Assembly (NCBI GenBank): GCA_009845995.1
Contig: VXYK01000055.1
Location: forward strand, 82,439 to 146,438
DNA length: 64,000 bases
DNA from: Acidimicrobiaceae bacterium
GTDB taxonomy: Bacteria; Actinomycetota; Acidimicrobiia; Acidimicrobiales; Aldehydirespiratoraceae
Reading direction: 5' to 3'
Shown here: piece after piece, positions 1 to 8,612 of the stretch
Position numbering within the stretch: position 1 is the first letter of the stretch
Layout of the letters: every line of letters starts with the position of its first letter
Translations under genes and position numbers: made by a program
The notes under the pieces: generated by a model
Told to the model about the DNA's origin: nothing
Databases searched by the model: none
Seen by the model: only the letters and a program-made list of their open reading frames with translations

Positions 1-1
1 T

Positions 2-2179
2 TCGGCCGACATCTTGGCCGACCTTTTGGGCGCGGGAGCGACCGAACGCGAACAGATCCTTGCTGGGTTCTTGCAACAGGAACTCCGAGCCGTGATGCGC
101 TTGCCCGAGTTGCCGTCGGAGTCTGCTGAGTTCGCCGACCTGGGCATGGACTCATTGATGGTGGTGGAGTTGCGGAATCGCCTGAACCGTGCGTTCGCCG
201 GAGAATGCACGGTCTCCAACACCGCCGTGTTCAACTATCCGAACGTCACTGGATTGGCCCGTTTCTTGGCCTCAGAGTTCGGTCAACCAGGAGAAGCTGA
301 AACGTTCGAGCAAGAAGCTGAAGCAATCCCGGAGATTCCGCTGCGTTCAGTTGATCCAACTGAGGGGGATGGGATCGCGATTGTGGGCATGGCCTGCCGA
401 TTCCCTGGAGCGGAGGATCTTTCGGCCTACTGGCGGCTGCTGGCCGACGGTGAGAATACGGTCACCGACGGACGTCAAGACGGCGGATCTTGGGAAGGCG
501 TACCAGGTGATCCGGCTGCGGCCGATGCGGCCGATCGACGGGGTTCGTTCATCGACGGAATTGATCATTTCGATCCAACATTCTTCCGAATCTCGGCGAA
601 GGAAGCTGCCACGGTCGACCCATTGCAGAGACTGTTGTTGGAAACAAGCTGGCAAGCGGTCGAAGATGCGGCAATTGATCCTGATCGCCTGAAAGGCAGC
701 CGCAGCGGTGTGTATGTCGGCGTGGGAGTGAGCGAGTACCGGAGCCTGATCGACAAGAGCGGACTGTCCGGCGTCCACCTGAACACCGCGGGGAGCGTGA
801 CCGTCGGGCGAGTTGCGTTCACGCTGGGATTTGAAGGTCCCGCGGTACCGCTCGACCTGGCCTGTGCATCGTCGCTGGTCGCCGTCCATCAGGCGTCGGA
901 GAGTCTCCGGCGTGCAGAGATCGATCTTGCTTTGGTCGGCGGCGCGAACGCCGTCCTCTCTAGTTCGATCACCAGAGCGCTCGAGGAGTCTGGAATGCTG
1001 TCGGTCAAAGGACAGTGCAGTTCCTTTGATGCCTCCGCTGACGGGTATGTGCGAGGCGAGGGTTGTGGGGTCGTGGTGTTGAAACGGCTCAGAGACGCCG
1101 AGCAGGACGGCGACCGAATCTGGGGTGTCATCCGCGGATCGGCGGTCAACCAGAGCGGGACGGGTCTGGCGCTCACCGTGCCCAGCGGGAGGGCTCAGCA
1201 GCGGGTCATGGCAGAGGCGCTGGCCCGCGCCGGAGCCAGCCCCGACGAAGTCGACTACGTGGAAGCCCATGGAGCCGGGACCGCGGTGGGCGATGCTGTA
1301 GAAGCAGGAGCGGTAGCAGCGGTCTATGGCAGGGGTCGCTCTGAGGATTCGCCGTTGTGGATCGGTTCGGTCAAGACCAACATCGGACACTTGGAGTCAG
1401 CTTCGGCGATCGCCAGCCTGATCAAGGTGGTGCTGGGCATGAGGCAGGGAGTGGTACCGAAGCAACTCAACTTCAGCGATCCCAGCCCTGAGATCAACTG
1501 GGACCGCATGCCGATGAGAGTGGCCTCCGAATCAATGAACTGGCCGCACAATCCTGATCGCGCGCCGCTGGCGGCAGTGAACTCGTTCGGGATCTCCGGG
1601 GCCAACGCCCACATAGTGATCGAGGGGTATGAAGCCGCACCGGAGGACTCTTCAGGGTCGGGCGCATCCTGGCGACCCGTCGGATCGCCCCAGCTTGTGG
1701 CGGTCGAGCAAGAGCAGTCGGAGGACTCCCCTCAACAGAGCGGCGCAAGGCTGTTGCCCCTGTCTGCCAAGACACCGCAGGCTTTGCGAGAGATGGCTGA
1801 CCGGTATCTTTGCTGGCTTGATGAACACGCTGCTGAGCTTTCAGCCCCAGGAGCAGCAAGTGACCCTTTGCTCTCGGATATGGCATGGACCGCCAGCACG
1901 GGGCGCAGTCACTTTTCGCACCGGGCTGCGGTGGTGTTCACCGATGTCGAATCGCTGCGTCGACAGCTCAACTCGTTGCGTGAGACTGGAGAGGTCCACG
2001 AGCGCCCAGACGACCCGGGCGCGGAGGTTGGCGAAGCTGCCGAAAACCTTGTCACGACCGTAGCGGCCGAGTACTCGCAAGGTCGTGCTGTTCAGTTCGA
2101 GTCGCTTTTTCAAGGTGAGACACGACGTCGGATCTCGCTTCCCGATTACCCGTTCCAGCGTCAGCGTTATTGGGTCTGA
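2..2179 (+). CDS. Type I modular polyketide synthase, C-terminal part (ACP - KS - AT-less linker)
   Basis: The frame is open at the left edge, so this is only the C-terminal end of a larger PKS. Counting from the TTG at 14, an acyl carrier protein occupies about residues 15-90 with the phosphopantetheine serine in GMDSL (Ser47). A ketosynthase follows (about 118-540) with Cys284 in DLACASS, His419 in EAHGAGT and His459 in NIGHL, so the catalytic triad is complete, although the usual DTACSSS is altered. After the KS comes KS-AT linker sequence, then directly the conserved end of a post-AT linker (LPDYPFQRQRYWV, 709-721) and the stop. The roughly 300-residue acyltransferase and any in-cis ACP are absent. 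An acyltransferase acting in trans is inferred. The next gene is a discrete ACP, which probably serves this KS. No thioesterase is seen. Confidence 0.9.
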   Translation, partial: SADILADLLGAGATEREQILAGFLQQELRAVMRLPELPSESAEFADLGMDSLMVVELRNRLNRAFAGECTVSNTAVFNYPNVTGLARFLASEFGQPGEAETFEQEAEAIPEIPLRSVDPTEGDGIAIVGMACRFPGAEDLSAYWRLLADGENTVTDGRQDGGSWEGVPGDPAAADAADRRGSFIDGIDHFDPTFFRISAKEAATVDPLQRLLLETSWQAVEDAAIDPDRLKGSRSGVYVGVGVSEYRSLIDKSGLSGVHLNTAGSVTVGRVAFTLGFEGPAVPLDLACASSLVAVHQASESLRRAEIDLALVGGANAVLSSSITRALEESGMLSVKGQCSSFDASADGYVRGEGCGVVVLKRLRDAEQDGDRIWGVIRGSAVNQSGTGLALTVPSGRAQQRVMAEALARAGASPDEVDYVEAHGAGTAVGDAVEAGAVAAVYGRGRSEDSPLWIGSVKTNIGHLESASAIASLIKVVLGMRQGVVPKQLNFSDPSPEINWDRMPMRVASESMNWPHNPDRAPLAAVNSFGISGANAHIVIEGYEAAPEDSSGSGASWRPVGSPQLVAVEQEQSEDSPQQSGARLLPLSAKTPQALREMADRYLCWLDEHAAELSAPGAASDPLLSDMAWTASTGRSHFSHRAAVVFTDVESLRRQLNSLRETGEVHERPDDPGAEVGEAAENLVTTVAAEYSQGRAVQFESLFQGETRRRISLPDYPFQRQRYWV

Positions 2180-2272
2180 GCACAAACCCTTGTCCGAGGT
2201 CAAGGTCATTGACGAATGCTGGCTCCTTGATATGCTTTGCTCGCATCCAACTGGCTTCAAAAGGAGTAACCG

Positions 2273-2518
2273 ATGTCTTCGACCGAAGAACGTATTAGGG
2301 CAATCGTTGATCAGACCGTCGAAATAGAGGGAAGAGATCCAGGTCAACCGCTGGATCTGAGCCGCAACGTTGCCGAAGTAGGTGTCTCCTCTTCCGACAT
2401 CGTGGCGTTCTGGCGAATGGTTAACCAAGAGTTCGGCACCGACATTTCCGCTGAGGAATTCGCCGAGTTGCTGACTCCCCAGGATCTCATCAACCACCTA
2501 GAGTCTGCTGCCGGCTGA
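2273..2518 (+). CDS. Stand-alone acyl carrier protein
   Basis: An 81-residue acidic four-helix carrier protein. The phosphopantetheine attachment serine is most likely Ser40 in GVSSSDI; the usual Asp before it (as in DSL) is replaced by Ser. The start is fixed by a strong ribosome site, AAAGGAG six bases before ATG. It lies 93 bases after the truncated-module PKS and is probably co-transcribed, supplying the missing carrier for the terminal ketosynthase. It could also serve a small separate acyl-transfer step. The family is clear; the partner is inferred from position. Confidence 0.85.
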   Translation: MSSTEERIRAIVDQTVEIEGRDPGQPLDLSRNVAEVGVSSSDIVAFWRMVNQEFGTDISAEEFAELLTPQDLINHLESAAG

Positions 2519-2526
2519 TAAAAACA

Positions 2527-3156
2527 TCAGTTAGAACTGTTGGCTAGCCCGTCAAGCGGGCCGTGGTGCTGGTCCCATGCCCAACGGACCGCGTCCGCGG
2601 CGATAGATGGATGGAATCGCCAACGCCCGAGTTGAAGTTCGGCGTCGTCGACTGCATCACCGCACTCGACTAGACCGAGCGCCAGTCGACGCGCTCTGCG
2701 CTGGATCGTCTCGTTGTTCAAACGGAGCTCGCCCTCAAGAAAAATGGCGTGCTCGTGCTGACGGCGCGGCGACAGGCGGCTCACCTGCGTGCGGTTGAGC
2801 GGAGGCAGTCTCCGTCGTACCTCAACCTCTGTGGGCGACAGTGAGCGGACGACGCTGAACCGACACGCTCGCTCGAAACTCCTGGTCAAAGGGCCTGCTC
2901 GACCTACTTTTCGCCCCAAACCCAGGGCTGAGGCCGTGGCCTTGAAGTTGAGGTCGAACCCCTCGGGAGATTCCTCCAAGGACTGAGCACAGTGCCTCAA
3001 CAACAGGATTGTGGTCGGCCCAAGCACGCCGAGCCAGAACTTCTCAACATAGTGGGACCTGGGATCGTGTCCTAGCCGATCAACGATCGGGTCTCCCCAA
3101 GGGGTGACCCGGATCTGATCCAATGCCGGTGCCAACAGTAGGGTCGGTGGTTCCAT
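2527..3156 (-). CDS. Conserved hypothetical protein, possible winged-helix fold
   Basis: A 209-residue protein I do not recognise by function. The pattern (RSHYVEKFWLGVLGP, then an ALGLG segment, an arginine-rich segment and VRRRLPPLN) resembles a conserved actinobacterial hypothetical family. The ALGLG and VRR segments are compatible with a winged helix, but that is inference. It has no signal peptide or membrane segment. The ATG has GGGAG six bases upstream and a near-consensus promoter (see 3190-3217). It converges on the PKS/ACP genes, with only 8 bases between stop codons, so it may or may not belong to that pathway. Confidence 0.65.
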   Translation of the reverse strand: MEPPTLLLAPALDQIRVTPWGDPIVDRLGHDPRSHYVEKFWLGVLGPTTILLLRHCAQSLEESPEGFDLNFKATASALGLGRKVGRAGPLTRSFERACRFSVVRSLSPTEVEVRRRLPPLNRTQVSRLSPRRQHEHAIFLEGELRLNNETIQRRARRLALGLVECGDAVDDAELQLGRWRFHPSIAADAVRWAWDQHHGPLDGLANSSN

Positions 3157-3189
3157 TTGATTCTCCCGCCGGTATACAACGCCAGCGGC

Positions 3190-3217
3190 AGTATAACTGT
3201 ATTTGAATGTATGTCAA
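3190..3217 (-). promoter_or_regulatory. Near-consensus sigma-70 type promoter of the 2527-3156 gene
   Basis: Read on the minus strand, TTGACA (3217-3212) and TATACT (3195-3190) are separated by 16 bases. The expected transcription start is about 27 bases before the ATG at 3156. The spacer carries ATACA-TTCAA-ATACA, a 5-base direct repeat that could be an operator half-site pair. This is the most consensus-like promoter noticed in the window. Confidence 0.6.
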
Positions 3218-3288
3218 GCAATATTGTTCCTCAGATCCATTTTCTGCAGATTCATAGAGCCGCGGTCCAGATGCCCTAGTCTCTGTCG

Positions 3289-4074
3289 ATGGCTGAGATT
3301 GCTTCTGAAAATATGGTCGATCGTGCCCGCGAGCTGATTGACGACGCAGAGTCGATCGCGGTGCTGACTGGAGCTGGCATCTCCACGGACTCTGGAATAC
3401 CCGACTTCCGAGGGCCGCAGGGACTGTGGACCAAGAACCCAGAGGCCGAGAAAGCGTCCAACATCCGTTATTACGTCAGCGATCCGGAAGTTCGCAAGAC
3501 GAATTGGGAACGTCGCGCATCAGGCCAACTGTGGGCCGACGTCGAACCCAATATCGGACATCGGGCGCTGGTTCATCTTGAGGAGCGTCAGAAACTCCAC
3601 ACGCTGATCACCCAGAACATAGACGAGTTGCATCAACGGGCGGGCAGCGATCCGGCCAAGGTCGTTGAGATCCATGGCACGACCAGGAAAGCGGCGTGCT
3701 TGTCGTGTGCGTGGCGCGCGGAGATGGACGTCGTTTTGGATCGGGTGCGGGCGGGCGAAGAAGATCCGCCTTGCCCGGACTGCGGGGGAATCTTGAAATC
3801 GGCGACGGTTTCGTTTGGCCAAGCCCTGGATCCGGTTGACCTTCTCTGTTCAGAAGAAGCAGCCACAGAGGCCGATCTGTTCATGGCAGTGGGAACGTCG
3901 CTCACGGTGTACCCCATCAACCAAACGGTGGCGATCGCCAAGAACAACGGCGCGCGGATCGTGATCCTGAATGCTGAAGCAACCCCGTATGACAGCATCG
4001 CCGATGTCGTGCTGCAGGAATCGATCAGCGAAGTGCTGCCGGTAATCGTCAGGATGGTAATTCCCGACTCATGA
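3289..4074 (+). CDS. cobB: NAD-dependent protein deacylase (sirtuin, SIR2 family)
   Basis: A 261-residue cytoplasmic sirtuin that removes acyl groups from protein lysines using NAD, releasing O-acyl-ADP-ribose and nicotinamide. The NAD-binding motifs GAGIST (about 28-33) and GIPDFRG, TQNID (109-113), the catalytic His129 in EIHG, four zinc cysteines (137, 140, 162, 165) and GTSL are all present, so it should be active. No Shine-Dalgarno is visible. Instead TAGTCT lies 6 bases before the ATG, suggesting a leaderless transcript. The stop is 15 bases before the MoeB-like gene. A bacterial target such as acyl-CoA synthetase is plausible but not shown here. Confidence 0.92.
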   Translation: MAEIASENMVDRARELIDDAESIAVLTGAGISTDSGIPDFRGPQGLWTKNPEAEKASNIRYYVSDPEVRKTNWERRASGQLWADVEPNIGHRALVHLEERQKLHTLITQNIDELHQRAGSDPAKVVEIHGTTRKAACLSCAWRAEMDVVLDRVRAGEEDPPCPDCGGILKSATVSFGQALDPVDLLCSEEAATEADLFMAVGTSLTVYPINQTVAIAKNNGARIVILNAEATPYDSIADVVLQESISEVLPVIVRMVIPDS

Positions 4075-4089
4075 GGTAGGGTTTAGGTC

Positions 4090-5265
4090 ATGGCCAGTTT
4101 CCGTGAGCTTCTCCAGCAGGCAAAAGCGTCGATCACCGAAGTTGACACCGCTGCTGGGCAGGAACTTCTCGACCAGGGATACCTGCTCTTGGATGTGCGC
4201 GAGCCCGACGAATACGAACAAGGAGCTATCCCGGACTCAATTCACATTCCCCGAGGACAGATTGAGTCGAGCATCGAAAATCGTCTACCCGACCGTGGAA
4301 CCAAGCTGGTTGTCATGTGTGCAGGCGGGGTGCGTTCCGCCTTCGCCGTGCAGACGTTGGAGCAACTCGGTTACGACAATTCCGTCTCAATGGACGGAGG
4401 CTTCAACAAATGGAAGGACGAAGGTCGCCCATGGACGCGGCCACGGACCCTCACACCCGAACAGCGCAGCCGCTACCAACGTCATCTGCTCGTCCCCGAA
4501 GTCGGTGAAGAAGGCCAACTGAAGCTGCTCAACTCGAAAGTGCTGCTGCTCGGAGCCGGAGGACTCGGTTCACCTGCAGCGCTGTACTTGGCTGCGGCAG
4601 GCGTCGGGACGCTCGGCATCATCGACATGGATGTCGTTGACGAGTCGAATCTTCAACGGCAGATCCTTCACAACATCGATCGGATAGGGGAGCGCAAGGT
4701 CGACTCTGCCAAGAAAACTCTCATCGGTCTCAACCCCGATGTCGACGTGGTCACCTACGATGTCCGCCTTGGCGCCGACAACATCATGGAGATATTGGCG
4801 GGGTACGACCTCGTCGTCGACGGGGCGGACAACTTTCCGAGTCGCTATCTGCTCAACGACGCCAGTGTGAAACTTGGAATTCCGGTCGTCCACGGTTCGA
4901 TCTTCCGTTTTGAAGGCCAAATCACCGTGTTCGACCCACGCCAAGGGCCGACATATCGGGACATGCTGCCAGAGGCGCCTTCAGCGGAAATGGCGCCGTC
5001 CTGCGCGGAAGCGGGCGTGCTGGGTGTGCTGCCCGGAATCGTTGGGAGCATCCAAGCGCTGGAAGCGCTCAAGTTGCTGCTGGGAGTAGGGGAGCCGTTG
5101 CGCGGGCGTCTCGTGGCCTTCGATGCCTTGGAGATGAGCTTTCGCGAGTTCAAGCTACGTGTCGATCCGGACAACGAAGTCACCTGGGAGAACCGAGATC
5201 GGATTGAGGTCACCGAGCTCGACGGGCTTTGCATGCCCACCTTCACCGACAACACGAGCAGTTGA
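4090..5265 (+). CDS. Rhodanese-ThiF/MoeB fusion, sulfur-carrier adenylyltransferase
   Basis: 391 residues. The N-terminal rhodanese domain (about 1-118) has active-site Cys77 in CAGGVRS. The C-terminal E1-like adenylyltransferase (about 122-391) has the ATP-binding GAGGLGS (155-161), the RQILH segment and a conserved Cys in PSCAEAG. It should adenylate the C-terminal Gly-Gly of a ubiquitin-like sulfur carrier (MoaD, ThiS or CysO type) and thiolate it through the rhodanese persulfide. The domain order is the reverse of actinobacterial MoeZ, where MoeB comes first. The CxxC zinc pairs of E. coli MoeB are absent, as I recall for MoeZ. The carrier partner is not in the window. TAGGGT lies 7 bases before ATG. 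Confidence 0.85.
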   Translation: MASFRELLQQAKASITEVDTAAGQELLDQGYLLLDVREPDEYEQGAIPDSIHIPRGQIESSIENRLPDRGTKLVVMCAGGVRSAFAVQTLEQLGYDNSVSMDGGFNKWKDEGRPWTRPRTLTPEQRSRYQRHLLVPEVGEEGQLKLLNSKVLLLGAGGLGSPAALYLAAAGVGTLGIIDMDVVDESNLQRQILHNIDRIGERKVDSAKKTLIGLNPDVDVVTYDVRLGADNIMEILAGYDLVVDGADNFPSRYLLNDASVKLGIPVVHGSIFRFEGQITVFDPRQGPTYRDMLPEAPSAEMAPSCAEAGVLGVLPGIVGSIQALEALKLLLGVGEPLRGRLVAFDALEMSFREFKLRVDPDNEVTWENRDRIEVTELDGLCMPTFTDNTSS

Positions 5266-5375
5266 TCAGGCTAAACGATCCAATGTGCAACCTCAGCTAG
5301 ACGCGCAGGTACGCTTCTGAGCGCCATTGCACCCAGCGTGACCGAGTTCAGGAGACTTCCATCCGTCAGTACTTT

Positions 5376-6698
5376 GTGAGCCTTCGGGACCGCAGCCCAC
5401 TCCCTGAGGGTGCAACCGCCATCGGTGTCGGCTTGGTGATCAACGGAATCGCCACCTACGCCTTCTTGGTGGTGGCCCGGCGCGCGCTCGGAGACGAGGC
5501 CTACGGAGGGTTGGCCGTGCTCTGGGGGCTCGTCTACATCCTCGGACCCGGCCTGTTTCAGCCGTTGGAGCAGGAAATCGCGCGGGCCACCGCAAATCGT
5601 GCGAGCAGACAAGAAGGCAGCGCGCCAGTGCTTCGCCAGGCCAGCCGCATCGGTCTCGTTCAACTGCTGATCGTTGAAGCCGCGGTGATCCTGGCGTGGC
5701 CCTTGGGCCTTGACGGACTACTGGATCACAAGATCTCTCTGCTGGTCGCCCTGCTGTGCGCTCTGGCATGTTTCATGGGCGCTGAATGCGTTCGCGGGGT
5801 GCTGTCTGGTCGACACGAGTTCAATCGCTACAGGTCTTACTTCGCGGCCGAAGGAGCTGCCAGGTTCCTGGTTGCCGGCGTGCTTGCGATTATCGGAATT
5901 CAGGCCGTGGGAGCCTACGCCACCGCGATTGCGATTGCCTTCGCAGTGGCAACCGTCGTGGCGATCGGCTCATTGCGGCCTTTCGTAAAACCCGGGCCGC
6001 CCGCACCATTGGGGGAACTCACACCGGCTCTGGGCTGGTTGTTGATCGCTTCGCTTTCGGAAGCTTTCCTGCTCAACGTTGGTCCAGTCGCTTTGGAAAT
6101 TGTTGGCGATGATCTCGGTGAAGAGGTTCCCGGAGTGTTCCTCAACGGACTGATCATCTCGCGGGTTCCGCTCTTCTTCTTCCAGGCCGTGCGGGCGGCA
6201 CTGCTTCCGAATCTGGCCAGCCTCGCAGGCAATGACGATCTCAACGGTTTCCGAGACCTGCAGCTTCGACTCGTTGCTGCTGTTATGAGCGTGGCCGCGG
6301 TTTGGGTGGCAACGATGGCATTCATCGGCCCTTGGCTGGTCGAGTTTCTGTTCGGCGACCAGATCGGCTCGGTAGACATGGCTCTACTCGCAGCGAGCGG
6401 GGCCGGCCTGATGATTCTCCTCTCGCTGTCGTTGGGACTTGTTGCTCTCGATCACGCTCGGCTGGCGGTCGTCGGTTTCGTAGTCGGGGTAGCCACCTTC
6501 CTGGCGATCGCTGCCACCAACGAGCTGTTCTTGCAAGTCGAACCGTTCTTGTTGGTCGAATCGGCGCTGGTGGCAGCGGTCGGTGCGGGCGCAATCGTCA
6601 CCGCAGGGTTGCTGCGCTACGAATACGCCCTGCATGCCCGCGCCGGTCGACTCCCCGAAACCGACCCCGACTCGACTCCGCCCTCAAGCATCCTCTGA
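5376..6698 (+). CDS. Polysaccharide/lipid-linked oligosaccharide flippase-like membrane protein
   Basis: A 440-residue polytopic protein with about 12 hydrophobic segments, in the MATE/Wzx-like superfamily. It is expected to move lipid-linked saccharide units across the membrane, in keeping with the dTDP-rhamnose genes downstream. The GTG used here (5376) has no ribosome site. AGGAG at 5350-5354 sits six bases before an in-frame ATC at 5361, so the true start may be a non-canonical ATC adding five residues. The family call rests on topology and location; the substrate is unknown. Confidence 0.7.
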   Translation: MSLRDRSPLPEGATAIGVGLVINGIATYAFLVVARRALGDEAYGGLAVLWGLVYILGPGLFQPLEQEIARATANRASRQEGSAPVLRQASRIGLVQLLIVEAAVILAWPLGLDGLLDHKISLLVALLCALACFMGAECVRGVLSGRHEFNRYRSYFAAEGAARFLVAGVLAIIGIQAVGAYATAIAIAFAVATVVAIGSLRPFVKPGPPAPLGELTPALGWLLIASLSEAFLLNVGPVALEIVGDDLGEEVPGVFLNGLIISRVPLFFFQAVRAALLPNLASLAGNDDLNGFRDLQLRLVAAVMSVAAVWVATMAFIGPWLVEFLFGDQIGSVDMALLAASGAGLMILLSLSLGLVALDHARLAVVGFVVGVATFLAIAATNELFLQVEPFLLVESALVAAVGAGAIVTAGLLRYEYALHARAGRLPETDPDSTPPSSIL

Positions 6699-6726
6699 GC
6701 GGGCCCCCGTGGCCCGAGCGGCCGGT

Positions 6727-6776
6727 GAGCGCAGCGAACAAGAGCGGGGTGTGGAGCGCAGCGAACAAGAGCGGGG
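6727..6776 (+). repeat. Two-copy 23-base direct repeat, period 27
   Basis: An identical 23-base unit beginning GAGCGCAGCGAACAAG occurs at 6727-6749 and 6754-6776 in the 151-base gap between the flippase-like gene and rmlA. It is GC-rich and not part of an obvious hairpin or gene. Function unknown; it may be a copy of a dispersed intergenic repeat. Confidence 0.85.
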
Positions 6777-6849
6777 ACTAGACCGGACCGGGCATCTTTC
6801 GAGGCTACGGGTATGATGCGCATGTGGTCTATCCAAGGACAATCAGCAC

Positions 6850-7995
6850 ATGAAGGGCTTGATTCTCAGTGGTGGTGCTGGAAAACGCCTGCGCCCGATC
6901 ACCCACACCAGTGCCAAACAGCTGGTCCCAATAGCCAACAAGCCGATCCTGTTCTACGGCATTGAAGAGATGGCGACCGCAGGTATCACCGACATCGGCA
7001 TCGTTGTCGCACCCACGACCGGTGACGAGATCAAACAAGCTGTCGGCGACGGTTCGAAGTTCGGGGTGCGGGTCACCTGGATCCCCCAGCATGCACCACT
7101 TGGTCTGGCCCACTGCGTGCTGGTCGCTCGTGACTTTCTCGCAGACGACGACTTCGTCATGTACCTCGGCGACAACATGCTTGAAGCCGGACTGTCTGAC
7201 TTCGTCGAGAGATTCGCCGCGGCACGTGCCGAATCAGGCTCGGGTCACCCCACCAGACGACCGTCGGCTCAGATCCTCTTGGCGCAGGTATCGGACCCCG
7301 GCTCTTTCGGGGTCGCTGAGATCGGATCGGACGGTCAGGTGACCCAACTGGTCGAAAAACCCGAGAAACCGCCGTCAGACCTCGCCCTGGTCGGTGTGTA
7401 CCTGTTCGATCGGACGATTCACGAGGCGGTCAGGAACATTGAACCCTCTGCACGCGGGGAACTCGAGATAACCGATGCCATCGACTGGCTCATCACCCAG
7501 GGCTACCGCGTAGATCACGAAGTTCTCAGCGGCTGGTGGATCGACACCGGGAAAAAGGACCCGTTGTTGGAGTGCAATCGGCTGGTCCTGGACACCTTCG
7601 GCCGCAGCATCGACGGGGATGTCGACGACACGTCAACCGTCGAGGGGCAGGTGGTTCTTGAAGCCGGCGCAAAGGTCGTCAACTCCACGGTGCGAGGACC
7701 GGCGATCATCGGCAGTGGGACCACCGTTGAGCACAGCGATATCGGGCCCTACGTGTCGATCGCGGTTGACTGCCGGATCAGCGGCAGCGAAATAGACAAC
7801 TCGGTGGTGTTGCGTCGCAGCACGGTCAGCGATATTGCACGGCTCACTGACTCATTGGTTGGTCGTGACACGGTGCTGTCCAGAACAGTTCGGGCCGACG
7901 AGCCAGACGCCGGGGCGCTGCGCGGACCTGACGACACCGGCCCACGCGCCATCCGGGTGATGGTCGGCGATCACTGCCGAGTAGAGATCGAGTAG
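6850..7995 (+). CDS. rmlA: Glucose-1-phosphate thymidylyltransferase, long form
   Basis: 381 residues. It makes dTDP-glucose from glucose-1-phosphate and dTTP, the first step to dTDP-L-rhamnose. The nucleotidyltransferase signature GGAGKRLRPIT, the KQL lysine and LGDN (metal site) are present. Residues after about 245 form an irregular hexapeptide-repeat (left-handed beta helix) tail, so it is the StrD-like long form rather than the roughly 290-residue RmlA of enterobacteria. It begins an rmlA-rmlC-rmlB-rmlD run on the same strand. AAGGA is present but about 12 bases before the ATG. Confidence 0.9.
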   Translation: MKGLILSGGAGKRLRPITHTSAKQLVPIANKPILFYGIEEMATAGITDIGIVVAPTTGDEIKQAVGDGSKFGVRVTWIPQHAPLGLAHCVLVARDFLADDDFVMYLGDNMLEAGLSDFVERFAAARAESGSGHPTRRPSAQILLAQVSDPGSFGVAEIGSDGQVTQLVEKPEKPPSDLALVGVYLFDRTIHEAVRNIEPSARGELEITDAIDWLITQGYRVDHEVLSGWWIDTGKKDPLLECNRLVLDTFGRSIDGDVDDTSTVEGQVVLEAGAKVVNSTVRGPAIIGSGTTVEHSDIGPYVSIAVDCRISGSEIDNSVVLRRSTVSDIARLTDSLVGRDTVLSRTVRADEPDAGALRGPDDTGPRAIRVMVGDHCRVEIE

Positions 7996-8027
7996 CCACA
8001 ATGCCGCAGAAGTGATTGGAGATTCGC

Positions 8028-8597
8028 GTGGCAGCAATCACACCATCGGAGGATATTGAGGGCGTGTTCGTGGTGCGTCCAGAAGTCATCGGTGATGACC
8101 GGGGCACCTTCATTGAGACATATCGGCGCTCCTGGTTTGGCGGGCAACGGGAGATGATCCAAGCCAATCGCGGTGACCGTCGGGCTGGAACGGTGGTGGG
8201 ACTCCACTATCACCTTCACCAGAGCGACTACTGGTATGTGCCGTTCGGACAGGTTCGCGTGGTGCTGCATGATCTCAGAGAGGGGAGTCCGACAGACGGG
8301 GCCACCCTTGAATACGACCTCGGCACCTGCGCCGACGGCTCCCACTGCCATGACGGGATCTACATTCCGCCGGGAGTGGCGCATGGTTTCGCGGCTCTGA
8401 CCGACTGCACTCTCAGCTATCTCGTCGACGCCTACTACAACCCTGCTGACGAGCTCGGCGTGCGTTGGGACGACCCGCAGATCGGTGCTGACTGGATTCT
8501 CAGTGATCCGATCTTGTCCCAGCGAGACAGCAACAACCCGCTGCGCTGCGACTTGCCGGCGAACCGCCGGCCCCACTATCGGCTACGCGCCACATAG
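8028..8597 (+). CDS. rmlC: dTDP-4-dehydrorhamnose 3,5-epimerase-like protein
   Basis: 189 residues from the GTG at 8028, which has GGAG six bases upstream; the longer reading from TTG 8016 has no ribosome site. It has the cupin RmlC signatures DDRGTFIETY near the N-terminus, GLHYH with the catalytic histidine, the PPGVAHGF turn and RWDDP near the C-terminus. It epimerises C3 and C5 of dTDP-4-keto-6-deoxyglucose. The sequence is more divergent than typical RmlC (GLHYHLHQ rather than GLHYQ), but its place between rmlA and rmlB supports the call. Confidence 0.85.
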   Translation: MAAITPSEDIEGVFVVRPEVIGDDRGTFIETYRRSWFGGQREMIQANRGDRRAGTVVGLHYHLHQSDYWYVPFGQVRVVLHDLREGSPTDGATLEYDLGTCADGSHCHDGIYIPPGVAHGFAALTDCTLSYLVDAYYNPADELGVRWDDPQIGADWILSDPILSQRDSNNPLRCDLPANRRPHYRLRAT

Positions 8598-8612
8598 GAA
8601 AACCTGTCAGCT

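Noticed and set aside
347..1390. 347-codon open frame on the minus strand in the PKS
   Set aside because: Antisense to an intact ketosynthase; no motifs.
2515..2530. CTGAT-AAAAAC-ATCAG hairpin as the PKS/ACP terminator
   Set aside because: The 5-base AT-rich stem is too weak and has no T tract.
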